From Cunninghamia lanceolata (lineage: Eukaryota > Streptophyta > Pinopsida > Cupressales > Cupressaceae), in NCBI GenBank assembly GCA_027924645.1, contig BSBN01001017.1, positions 3,622,501 through 3,686,500 on the forward strand: 64,000 nt of DNA. Direction: 5' to 3'. Below the pieces are notes generated by a model, which worked only from the letters and a program-made list of their open reading frames with translations, was not told the origin of the DNA and searched no databases. Made by a program: the position numbers and the translations under genes. This document shows positions 1-9,486 of this stretch, piece by piece. Numbering within the stretch: position 1 is the first letter of the stretch; every line of letters begins with the position of its first letter.

Positions 1-682
1 ATTCATATGACTCCACAAAAGTTCCTTAGTCTTTCAAACACTCTTGCTTCTTTGAAAACTCCTCCTTCATGCTTGGGTGCAAGTTCAGGGTCCTAGAATC
101 ATGATTTAGCGCCTTGTTGTTCTAGGTGCACATTTAGGATTGTGCAACATGATTCTTGTGCCTAAAGTAAATAGGCCTTTTTCCTTATTCAATTCACTTA
201 GAAAACTTCATCTTGAAGACCAAGTAACTTTTTCTATCAAGGCGCCCTGTTTGATGTGCTTCATAACAGGATGCTTACCTGCTAGGCGCCATTTGAGGTT
301 GGAGGAGAGATTAAGAGCGCCTACCCTCACTTAGGCCACTAATGGTCTTTAAAACCTTGGTCCAGTGTGTTGACAAGTTCCAATGTTGTTACACTTAACT
401 TATTACACCCGTAACCTTGATAGAGAATCCCAAAAACCTTAGGCGCTCATGTAGGAAATCTGATGTGAAATTGGCGCCTAGACTCCAAGAGTCAACTTCC
501 TGCTTACTTGGCTTCCAAACTTAGCCAAATTTTAAGTTTCTGACTTTGTTCCTGCAAAACAATAAGGTTGAGTTAGTCAAAAACCAATTCATTCCCTCGT
601 CATTTAGAATTAGCCTCCGGGAATGAGGAATAGGCTAATCCATTCTTCACTTGATGATCAAGCCGGAAACGGGGACATGACA
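1..682. mobile_element. LTR fragment (terminal part)
   Basis: The stretch ends in GGGGACATGACA, a variant of the GGGGACATTACA terminus on the other LTRs here, preceded by the usual purine-rich and 'aataggctaa' segment seen before several of those ends. The other end lies outside the window, so orientation and TSD cannot be fixed; the predicted TSD after it is tgcaa (683-687). No coding potential. It is either a solo LTR or the LTR of an element to the left. Confidence 0.6.
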
Positions 683-984
683 TGCAACCTAAAAACAAAA
701 TCGCGATTCTACAGAACTCCTCCAGACAAAATGCGATGCCTTAGAAATTTCCGCCCAAACATGGACACGAATTACTGCAAAGATGCGCCCTTGCAAAAAT
801 GTGAATTGCAAAGATAAATCGCCCAAAAACCCTAGCGCAATTTTTCTACCCTTCAATCCATACAAATTTGTATGGTACCTTTTGGCCTTTTTCTATGATT
901 CGAACCAAACGTTCCTTGACCCGTCACTACCGGCAGCAGTCACTAGGTCTTCACGCATTCACCGATCCCAAGGTTCGACTTGGG
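683..984 (-). other. non-coding, possible caulimovirid leader
   Basis: No gene is visible. On the minus strand this follows a tRNA-iMet-like primer site (985-996) and would be the leader of the endogenous caulimovirid if that site belongs to it. It is cut on the low side by the LTR ending at 682. Short open frames look accidental. Confidence 0.3.
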
Positions 985-996
985 CTCTGATACCAT
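985..996 (-). promoter_or_regulatory. tRNA-iMet primer-binding-like site
   Basis: The minus strand reads TGGTATCAGAGC, the complement of the initiator methionine tRNA 3' end. Both LTR retrotransposons and caulimovirids use this primer site. No LTR with TG...CA ends abuts it, but caulimovirid coding sequence on the same strand lies upstream in reading direction, so a viral site is plausible. A decayed LTR element of another family is the alternative. Confidence 0.5.
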
Positions 997-1430
997 AAAA
1001 TAATATAAAACACATAATGATTACCAAGATATTCGATATTTACTATGGAGCGAAAACATCCTTAAATAAGAGTTACAAACGCTTTATCCAGAAAGGATAA
1101 GAGCAATAACAAAGCGACAACTAATAAAGCAAAAGGATAAGAACTTAGCTAAAAGAATAAAGGATATTCCTAAAGTCTATCCTAAAGACTAATTGACCAT
1201 TATATACTAAATATTACAATAATATTTTAATTAAGTCTTTTGTTGGATTGTCCTATTTCCTTCCTATCGCAGTACTAGCTACCCACATTAATGGTCTTTG
1301 TCAAAGTCTTGGGGATAAAATCCAAAAACAACATGATGTAATATGCCATCAATGACTTGATCCAATTCAAATCTTTGTGCCATTACTGCATGTTTGATTA
1401 TCATATGAGAATCTTTTATTATAACCTTTG
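997..1430 (-). other. possible caulimovirid intergenic/promoter region
   Basis: An AT-rich, non-coding 430 bp between the end of the viral coding sequence and the primer site, in the place where caulimovirids carry their promoter and polyadenylation region. The minus strand has a TATA-like tatataat near 1200. Inferred from position only. Confidence 0.3.
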
Positions 1431-1987
1431 CTTTCTAGTCCCGGTTGAGTGGGTAGAACTCAACCCATGGCAGATTGAAATTATCAAGATCTATCAAATA
1501 ATCTGTTGTACCTTCAATTATCTTGGATGAAAATCCTGGTTTAATGTGATCAAAAAATGTATAAAACTACCCTATAATCATCTGCATGATCAGCAAAAGG
1601 TTATCTAACAAAATAAATGTTGTTTACCACACCTATTGAGCATAGGTTCAATATTTTATTTCTATAATCTTCAACCCACCAATCTAAGGTGAAGTGTCTT
1701 ATTATATTATCTATGAGATATGCACTTCTCAGATGAATAGTGATAGGAGCTTTATGTAGATCTAAAGCTTCCATTATAAAATAATCATATCCTTGGATGC
1801 TGAAGTCCTAGCTATTTAATATAACTATTCAAACCATTTCTAGCCACCTATTTGCATACCAACATGTAATGAGCAAATCTGACAAATCATGTGGCAAAAT
1901 AGGAGGATCTTCTAGATCGCAAGTAACAGCCACCATTGAAACATTGAAATCTCTAGTTAAAGCATCAAAAAGAGAACTTTTACTACC
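1431..1987 (-). pseudogene. endogenous caulimovirid, RNase H end and downstream frame
   Basis: Minus-strand continuation of the viral polymerase at 9487-10860. If Element A and one TSD copy are ignored, the RNase H terminus reads through the junction with the family motif (FNIEWING, then DALTR). Beyond it the frame runs on with few stops toward 1450, including a W/Y-rich stretch that I do not recognise and that could be a further viral domain. Stop codons show it is dead. It is the distal part of the same viral insertion, separated only by Element A. Confidence 0.7.
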
Positions 1988-2239
1988 TGTTGTGACCACT
2001 TTACAACATCAACCCCAATTGCTAATTGGGTCCCCCTCTTTTTTGACTTGTCTGGATTCTGGCTCTGATCCCAGACTCTCTGGCAAGATTTCAGGATTGG
2101 CTCACCGGTGATCGAAGAGGTGAACACATAGATTTCCTCCCGCAAAGGCCTAGAACCCTAACTGCCCGTTCCGGACTGTCCTCGGGGAAGAGTTTTGTTT
2201 TTTCTATCCTCAAGAAATGAACCGACTCCACTCCCGACA

Positions 2240-2600
2240 TGAAACTCAATTCCGGTCTTGTTCCAGGACTCCATGTCCCACTCAGGAAGTCATTCCAGGA
2301 CTCCAATCCAGGAATCCAGCCCATAGGTCAATTCTGGAGTCCTGTCCAGAAGTGCCTATCCCGGAGTCTTGTTCGAGGAATTCCTGCCCGGAATCCTGTT
2401 TCGAGGTCTATCTAGATTCTTCTCCCGACCAGACCCGGAACTCAATAAGGACTGCCACTCCTTGGCATGTTCATCTTTCCGCCGTGGAACTCAATTCCCG
2501 GCCTGACAGCTCCACTCCGGAAGTTCAATCCAGGGGATGTCCTTTTGATCCCAATCCGGCACTCAACCTCATTTCACAAACTCGGAAGATTCTCAAATCA
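2240..2600 (+). repeat. degenerate short repeats in Element A head
   Basis: C/T-rich variants of 'tccagaagt', 'cccggaatcc' and 'tgttcc' recur here. The matching part of Element B is 35620-36060, where the copies differ in number. The later half (about 2400-2600) aligns well with B, including the shared 'cactccttggcatg'. The short open frames here follow the repeat and look non-coding. Confidence 0.6.
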
Positions 2601-2697
2601 ATAGGATTTTCAGGAACTTAGGGCAAATTTCAGAAAACATTCAATGTTTGAAGCATCCCTCCAGAAGGCTGGAAGTGCAACAGGAGCATTCCTGGTC

Positions 2698-2835
2698 GCA
2701 TATTCCAGTACCTGCTGGAATATGCACCCAAGGAGGAAATTTATCCCTGGTTGCATAATCCAGCAGGTACTGGATTATGCACCCAGGACAGTTTTTTGTC
2801 CTGGTCGCAGAATCCAGCACCTACTGGATTTTGCG
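2698..2835. repeat. three inverted-repeat dyads
   Basis: Dyad 1 (2698-2725) has 11-bp perfect arms gcatattccag/ctggaatatgc. Dyad 2 (2752-2781) has 12-bp perfect arms tgcataatccag/ctggattatgca. Dyad 3 (2806-2835) is an imperfect version. Between dyads 2 and 3 sits a small hairpin, aggac...gtcct (2785-2802). Loops are about 6 bp and the arms differ in sequence between dyads while remaining complementary. Counterparts lie in Element B near 36140-36234. Confidence 0.8.
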
Positions 2836-2954
2836 CCCTAGGACTGGAAGTGTCTAGTTCTGCCTTCAGCCCTGTCCAGTCAATGCAGTTGGCCTGAAAA
2901 TCTTTCCCTGACTCCTCTGTGGATGCTTGAATCCTGGAATTCACAGTCTGGCTT

Positions 2955-3190
2955 GAGAACTCCGTATCTCACCATGGAAACAAGTGATTCCTCGAAGGGA
3001 TGGAAGAAACGAACTTCGTATCTCGCCATGGAAATGAGAGATTCCTCGAGGGGATGGAAGAAACGAAAGATGGAAGAAACGAAGGATGGAAGAAACAAAC
3101 TTCGTATCTCGCCATGGAAATGAGAGATTCCTCGAGGGGATGGAAGGAACGAAGGATGAAAGAAACGAAAGTCCCATGTTTCTGAACCCG
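2955..3190 (+). repeat. tandem purine-rich repeat
   Basis: Copies of a unit containing 'ccatggaaatgagag', 'attcctcgaggggatgg' and 'aagaaacgaa' start near 2964, 3017 and 3101, with extra 'gatggaagaaacgaa' copies between. Element B has three related units (36364, 36479, 36596) at about 116-bp spacing. Open frames on both strands are by-products of the repeat. Confidence 0.75.
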
Positions 3191-3316
3191 TATCAATAAC
3201 TGAACCTCCGTAAAAACAACTCAAAGTGTACCTGATGCAAAATTGAAATCCCACTCAAAATTGAAGAAAAGATATTTCCAAGGCCAAAATCCATGAAACT
3301 GGACAGGCAGGGTCAA

Positions 3317-3580
3317 AGGCGTAAAATCCTTTACCTGTTGAAATGTGCGCTCCAGGACAATTTTTGTCCTTGGGCGCAAAATCCCTTACCTCTAGAAATT
3401 TGCGCTCCAGGACAATTTTTGTCCTTGGGCGCAAAATCCCTGACCTACTGAAATTTGCGCTCAAGGACAATTTTTGTCCTTGGGCGCAAAATCCTTGACT
3501 GCTGGGAATGTGTGCTCCAGGACAATTTTTGTCGTTGGGCGCAAAATCCTGCACCAGTGGAAATTGCGCTCCTAGGGAAC
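3317..3580. repeat. 55-bp tandem array of double hairpins
   Basis: Five units start at 3317, 3372, 3427, 3482 and 3537, an exact 55-bp period; the first and last units are the most diverged. Each holds two dyads: an outer GCGCAAAAT.../...AAATTTGCGC pair and a perfect hairpin AAGGACAA-ttt-TTGTCCTT (or ccaggacaa form). The same building blocks occur dispersed in Element B (36770-37260). Confidence 0.9.
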
Positions 3581-3605
3581 TTTGCCATTTTTTCAGTGTC
3601 TCTTA

Positions 3606-3830
3606 GGGTAAAGGTATATTAAAAAATATATTTAAGTATAAGTTGAGAGATATTTTTCAATATACCTTTCAGGATGTTGGAGATAGGTCTCGAATCCACC
3701 GGATTTAACATGCAAAATCTAGAATTTGGAGGATCCACCAGATTTCAGACTTAGTCAATTTTTCAGGTTTCAGGATTTCAGACTACCAGACTTAGTCATT
3801 TCCAGGATCTCAAGCATACATCAGGATCGG
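3606..3830. repeat. foldback and adjoining sequence shared with a hAT element
   Basis: A foldback with about 20-bp arms (3610-3670; AAAGGTATATT against its complement) is followed by about 160 bp with 'ggatttaacatgcaaa' and 'tttggaggatccacc'. The reverse complement of the same foldback plus flank is found inside the hAT element at 58490-58720. Each copy keeps paired arms though arm sequences differ. It is probably an independent small element or a segment exchanged between elements. Confidence 0.75.
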
Positions 3831-3899
3831 TCTCAATGTTAATTACTTGAATGGAATTTGATCAAGACTCTTCATTACTGCAAGTTCATGTTCCAGAAT

Positions 3900-4140
3900 C
3901 ACTCCAGGACTGGAAGGAATCCCCGACTGGAAGAAATCCAAGACATCAAGAAATCCCTGACATTGGAAAATCCCCGACGTCGCAAAATCTCCAACATCGC
4001 AAAATCCCCGACTGGAAGAAATCCAAGACATCAAGAAATCCCCGACATTGGAAAATCCCCGGCGTCGCAAAATCCCCGACATCACAAAATCCCCGATGTC
4101 GCAAATTCCCCGACAAACCAAAATCCCCGACCACCGACAA
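3900..4140 (+). repeat. 17-bp tandem repeat (aaatccccgac...)
   Basis: About a dozen imperfect copies of a roughly 17-bp unit, alternating 'aaaatccccgac' with 'atcgc', 'gtcgc' or 'tggaagaaatcc'. A reduced form is at 37195-37290 in Element B. Open frames in both directions result from the absence of stops in the unit. Confidence 0.8.
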
Positions 4141-4245
4141 GGGAGAAAATGACAAAATCTAAGTCGGCTGGGTCATAAGGTTTGGCAGCTAAAATACTCC
4201 TTCTCCAACCCAAGTCGGCCAGGTGGCAAAGAAGGTCAAGTTACC

Positions 4246-4254
4246 TATAAAAGG
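4246..4254 (+). promoter_or_regulatory. TATA box of the Element A gene
   Basis: TATAAAAGG lies about 430 bp upstream of the intron donor at 4686 and is followed by a non-coding leader with repeated 'gcagaaatt'. It is a canonical plant pol II TATA box in the right place to drive the gene at 4897. If Element A is an LTR, this would mark the U3/R boundary. Confidence 0.65.
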
Positions 4255-4685
4255 AGGGCGTCCATGTCATTTGCAATCATTCTAATTCAAATCCAAAGCA
4301 GAAATTACATTCCAAGGGCAGATTTCATCAAGTGAAGGACAAATTTATCCAAGGAGGATTCCAGATTTTGCCATTTCCAAGGACAAATTCTTCATTAGGG
4401 CAGAAATTTCTGTAGGTTTAAAGCAGATTTCTGAACTTTCCAAGAGCAGAAATTCATCTCCCAAAGGCAGAAATTCATTCTCCAAGGCAAAACTCCTCCA
4501 TTCCAAGGTAAGTTCTTCACCAAGACTCATATTTCTGAATATTCCTAGGGCAGATTTCTTGTTGGAAAACCCATTAAAACTCAGAAATTCCTGCAGAAAA
4601 TCAGAAAATCCATTAGAATGTCAGAAATCCATCAATAAAAATCAAAGATTCCATTGAAAGTCAAAAGTTCCTTGTGCAAGGAGAG

Positions 4686-4892
4686 GTATGTGAATGCATA
4701 GGAAGGATTCTTCTTACTTAGAATATTGCTATTTTGTCCTTCCTATGTACTTGAAAGTTTATGATTTTAGTCCCACATGCATAAAACTATTATACTAACA
4801 TCCCACGTGTGGGAATAAAAGCCCCCGTCTCACCTCTATCCTCCCCCCTTTGAAAAACTCATACTTTGCTATTTCTTTCCTTGACTCCACAG
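4686..4892 (+). other. predicted 5'-UTR intron
   Basis: Donor gagag/GTATGTG and acceptor ttgactccacAG delimit 207 bp of AT-rich, pyrimidine-tracted sequence. The acceptor is 4 bp before the ATG at 4897, a common arrangement for plant leader introns. Not tested by transcripts. Confidence 0.6.
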
Positions 4893-4896
4893 GTGA

Positions 4897-7800
4897 ATGG
4901 CAAGTGCCAAGGCAAGTTCCTCAAGACAAACTCAGATGAAGGCTGCCTTTAAGGGAACACTCCCACAATCCAGGATCACCTCGAAATGGTCAAACGTCGG
5001 AGACACCAACATCTATCCTTCAGTCATGGAAGAAATTGGGAAGCGAATATATGGGACGGATGGACATCCTCCATCCCTGCTTGCAGCCAAGATCGTCCGG
5101 AATGGAGTTGCCGCCGCCACATGCTTCCCACCCGCCATTCCTTGTCCTGAGCTGATCGTGGAATGTTTCATGCACTATGATCCTGAACGAAGGATGGTCG
5201 TCGATCGCAACAACACAGTGGTGGCCTATTTCACCAAGGAAAAGATCGCGGAAGCTTTCAACATACCTGTCTATAGTCCCATCGAGTTCACAAGCCAGGA
5301 GGAGTCAGCCGAAATGTTCCAAGCCGACCCGGCAACCTACTCCGAGATCATCAACAAGATATGGATGCAAAAGAAAAGGCCTCACCGTTCCAAGTTGCCA
5401 AGGACACTCCTCAAGTCCGACTTCAAGCAAGAGCATGGAGACCTCGTCGTCATGCTGAACAAGATCATGGGAAGTTAGCAATCCTCTACCTTCGAGCCAT
5501 GGATGTTTTACTACATCCAGGAAGTCATCGCTGGGACAAAGATGATTGATTGGGCTCGACTCCTCAGTGACAGTATTGATGCACAATTCCAAAACCTGGA
5601 GGAATTGAAGACCTTTTACATGAGTTCCTATGTGATCTATATGCTGGCAAGGAACAACAAATATCGAGGACTGTCATGGAAGGGACGTATCGGCAATCAA
5701 GAAGGGCAAGTCAAGGTTTACAACTACTACACCCAGCTCCATCTCCAGAACATAAACCATTTCCGAAGGTTCAATGACGCATTCGCCATGCACATTACAA
5801 GGACTCTCCAGGGAGGCATTCACCAAAGGTTATCCCCCAAGGCTAAGCGGTTGATCATAACTCATGGTTCCTGGTTCATCCAGTTCCCAAAGTTCACATA
5901 CATCAGGGTGCAGGGATTCTCCGGCTATCCATACAGACTACCAAGGTATCCGTCAGACAAAATGGTCTTGTTGGAATTAACAAGGCAACTCTCGGCGTAT
6001 GACAAAGTCCAGAAGAAGAAGAAGGCCGGGGTGATCTATCCAGTCGAGATGGAAGGTGCAGTCGAGTCATGCCCATCTCTCCAAGCCGCCGAAAAATCCG
6101 AGGAGCTATAGTTCTATAACTTGGTGACCCATTCCTTGCGAGAGAACTTTGACCCATACAATACTACCCGGGTAGCATGTGGAAGGAGGCATAGGCATAA
6201 CGTACACATGGAGGACCACTGGGCAAACGCTGAGTATGACTTCGAAGTACGCAGGAGGGGATGTTCCCGACTTTCAGTCGACTTGATCAGGGCCACCAGG
6301 ATCTTTGCAGTCCCGGATCAAGTCAAGGAGGATGGAAAGCAAGTCCAGCCATTCTTCGAACAGGAGAAGGATAAACCTCTTCCACCCTTGATTTGGTCTG
6401 ATCCGGAAGTCACCCACTTGGATGATCTAATGGCACCCGTGCTAACAACACAGAAATGGATAGGCCAGCAGACAGAGAAATTACACAAGAAAGGTATCCG
6501 CCCGACTTATGACATGATGGGGGACTTGGATTCTTAGTCTTTCGAAGAGGATATGACCGAGGACACTCCTGTGAAAGAACAAAGGACAGAAAGACTGGAA
6601 GAGAAGGACAGGACGACGGAAGATCCACCAGCAAAGAGAGTGAAGGCTCGGAAGGAACTTATCAGCAGACCTGACCAAGAGGAACAAAATGCATCCAGAC
6701 CCCACTCTGCCAGCACTTCTTCCATCCGGGAGGTGGATCTTTTTGGAGATGTGCAAACAGTTAAAGGTAAGGGACCCATGGAGGAGAAAGTGGTCCCGAA
6801 TGAGCAAGATGATCAGGGAGATAATGAGTCCATGGATTCCACCCAGGAACGGACTCCCAGCCTCATAGTGGAGAATCAGCCTAACCCTCCACCACGGAAT
6901 CCAGGGGAGGTCCATCTTGAGGACATGCTCCATCACCCTGATTTGGAATTCCTCAACGAGGAGTTCAATTACGGAGAAGCACCGACATCCATGCCACAAG
7001 TTGGTCAAGGCCCTCAGGACCCACAGGAGGAAGTCATCCCCTCCGCGAAACCCAATTGGTTACAGGAGAGGTTGCGGAAGAAGAAAGTCAGGAAGAATGA
7101 TCCTTCCACCATACTTGGTGATTTTTTGGCCAGGATAGGGAAGTCCGCGGATCCAAAGAAGGCAAAGAAGTTTTCCAGGATTACAAGAGATGAATCCGGA
7201 TCCCGCCGAGTAGAGGTGGCAATTCCCAGGGTAACCGAAGCAAAGGAAGACATCAGTCCGGATGACTTTGACATTTTGAAGGTCGACCTTGGACCAACCA
7301 CAAAGGATCAAGAAATGGAGGAACTGGAGGATTCCGTTGTCATCATCCGAGAAAGATTAAGGAAGAGGAAAAGAAGAACCAGTTGAAACAGGAGAATGAG
7401 CAACTGCGGCAGCACATCCAGCAGCTCATGGGCCCATTGCAATCCGCCCAAGGAACAACGTCCCAACCTCTGAGCATAACTAAGGATTCCTTAGCTGAGG
7501 TTGAAGTTTTGAGGACAGTCGGCCACACAACAAAAGGCTGGATGGAGAAGGTCTTGGATAGAGCCCATGGATTCATAGAGGACCTCGTCCAGGTGAATGG
7601 CAGAGTTACAGCACTCATGGATAGAATTCATGCCATTCTGGATACATGTCAGCAATTCATGGTTGTCCGGGAGGAAACTATCCCTAGACTAAAGGCACTG
7701 ATGAACACTCCGCAGCCAGACTTGATCAAGAACAAGGTAATACATGCAGGTTCAGTATATGACTTCCTCAGCTGGTATTCCGCCTTGCTCATGAAGAGAG

Positions 7801-8183
7801 ATAACTTGGAGAAGATTGAAGGTGACACATCCCGAGCCCAAGACATGTTGAAGGAGATCCAAGACAAAATCCTTGTATCATTGGAGACCTAGTTTGATCT
7901 GGATGTAGCACCGGATGGAGTCATTGACTTGGAAGAATTGAAAGGCAAGATGCGGAGCATATACTTCAAAGCAACTTATCCTACTAAGGAATCCCATCTT
8001 GAGGATGCATCCTCGTTTCTGATCCTCATTAACAGTATCCAGGAGCTGAGGGCGGATTGGGAAAATATCCTTGTCGCCTGCACCACCACCGCATCCGTCA
8101 TGGAGTTCCGGATTGAAAACCTGCCCAGTATTCCTATGGAGGAGTTGGAAGTTGTCTTGACCAGGTTCCTGGAGGCAGACTAA
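4897..8183 (+). pseudogene. decayed ~1,095-codon gene of Element A, function unknown
   Basis: A continuous frame opens at ATG 4897 just after the predicted acceptor and can be followed to TAA 8181-8183. It is broken by four nonsense codons (5476, 6109, 6535, 7890), all TAG, and one frameshift at about 7340-7380 (frame 1 to frame 3). Residues 1 to about 400 look globular, rich in W, Y and F, with FTKEKIAEAFNIP and IRVQGFSGYPYRLPRYPSDK. About 540-820 is an acidic, lysine-rich linker with many P, E and D. About 825-850 is coiled-coil-like (QLKQENEQLRQHIQQL), followed by a helical C-terminus. I recognise no RT, integrase, protease or zinc-knuckle motif. It resembles plant transposon-associated proteins only in general character. 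It is not visible in Element B. Confidence 0.75.
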
Positions 8184-9486
8184 AGAGCAGGAGGAAGTTC
8201 CAGACGAACAGGACAGTCCTGTCCAGGAGTCCTAGTCAACTGGGACACCTTGGACAGCTGAAGGATTTCCTTACACCTTCTGATGCCCAGGACAGGTGGC
8301 AGTCTCCTGCATGAGCAATCTGACGACCCCGCCTGCTTTCCTAGGGTTTCTTATCCATAGCACATGTTTCAAGGAAATTTGATTTCCTTTTTGCCCTAAG
8401 ATATTTTTGAGAGCCTACATAAAGGTTGAGGGATGCTTCATTATATCTCTCTCTCTTCTTCTGATTTCTATCATTCTGATGCTCCTAGAGCACCCTAGTA
8501 GCTAGCTTTTATTTCTGCATTGTTCTTCCTGAGTTGAAACTCCAAAGATCAGTCAGATTGTTGTAATACAGACTTCTGAAGCAATAATATATGCATTGAA
8601 GAATGGTGTTCATATATTTCTTTAGATTTTTGGCATGGTCTTATTGATTTCTTGGAGCAAATCTGAAAGATATTGAAGTTCTCTCTTGTATTTTCGTACT
8701 TTTTTAGATATGATGGAAATGTTCTTGTTGAAAGATTGAAGTTGATTTGTTCATACCATTTGTGATCTGTGGCTTGCAAATCACTTTGTATGGTTAGTCT
8801 GAATGTAATCCATGCTTAACTTCGGCTGTTTCTATATGATCATTTCCATGTTCCATGACAGGACAGTATGAAAACCTCTACCTCTACCCTAGAAGATTGC
8901 ACCATCCCTACCTAGTTGTTGTCTCATGGCGAAGCAAAGGACTGGTTCCAGTTTCATCTTCAACAGCAGTCATTTCCATTAATTAGATTCCTAAACCCTT
9001 ACCTCATCTTTTGCATTTTCTTTTAGATCTTCATTAGGAATAGTCCATAAGGAACCTCACTGAGAAATCATTCCCTATCTGGAAGTGGAACTAAGAGCCT
9101 ACGCCTTGTTTTCCTTGGAAGAGATAGTGAAATCCAAGCCTTTCCGTGGAAGAAACAGTGAAATCCCAGTCTCTCTGTTGGAGGAAGCAGTAGGTTCCAG
9201 GTTGTCCATTCACGAAGGAGTTTCATTCACCCACCAATCCGAGTCCCAGGAGTGAATTCCATGTCCACGAAGCAGTAAGCCCACGTAAGTCCCCCGTGTG
9301 ATTACCAGCAAATCACATCATTCCACTGAGTCTATCCCTGCGCACGTCAAGACCTGACATAAAAGGAACCTTGGAGCAGTCTCGTTCGATCACATAGTTC
9401 AGCGTCTGAGAAGCTTTATTCAAGAGAGGATAGGATACTCTGTGTTTTATTCTAATGTTGTTATAGTCACAAAAACCTCATCAACA
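8184..9486 (+). other. 3' tail of Element A
   Basis: Non-coding. From about 8190 to 9090 nothing matches Element B. A second promoter-like stretch (cataaagg, then T/C-rich tatatctctctc, 8415-8460) is visible. From about 9095 to 9486 the sequence is near-identical to 38256-38645 of Element B, including three copies of 'agtgaaatcc' and the terminal CATCAACA. The sharp switch in similarity suggests the two elements differ by a replaced or deleted block. Confidence 0.8.

Larger units (their letters stand above)
1988..9486 (+). mobile_element. Element A: 7.5-kb TG...CA element with internal gene
   Basis: Begins TGTTGTGACC, ends CATCAACA and is flanked by a perfect 5-bp TSD, ctacc (1983-1987 and 9487-9491). 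It interrupts a caulimovirid reading frame, which independently proves insertion. TG/CA ends and a 5-bp TSD are the signature of retroviral-type integrase. Yet its first kilobases do not recur at its end, and I see no PBS, gag, RT or integrase inside. Element B (35301-38645) shares both ends and much of the 5' repeat region but lacks the gene. Readings: a giant solo LTR carrying a gene, a non-autonomous retroelement that captured a gene, or a new element type. Order: repeat-rich head (1988-4200), TATA box, 5' UTR with intron, decayed gene (4897-8183), tail (8184-9486). Confidence 0.8.

Noticed and set aside
3317..3580. Regular repeat array resembling CRISPR
   Set aside because: Spacers are not unique: whole 55-bp units repeat, and the context is a plant transposon.
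2880..4178. Open frames on both strands of 60-124 codons
   Set aside because: They track the tandem repeats, exist in overlapping frames on both strands and have no domain features.
1988..9486. Element A as a standard two-LTR retrotransposon
   Set aside because: The first 2 kb do not recur before 9486, and no PBS, PPT, gag or pol was found.
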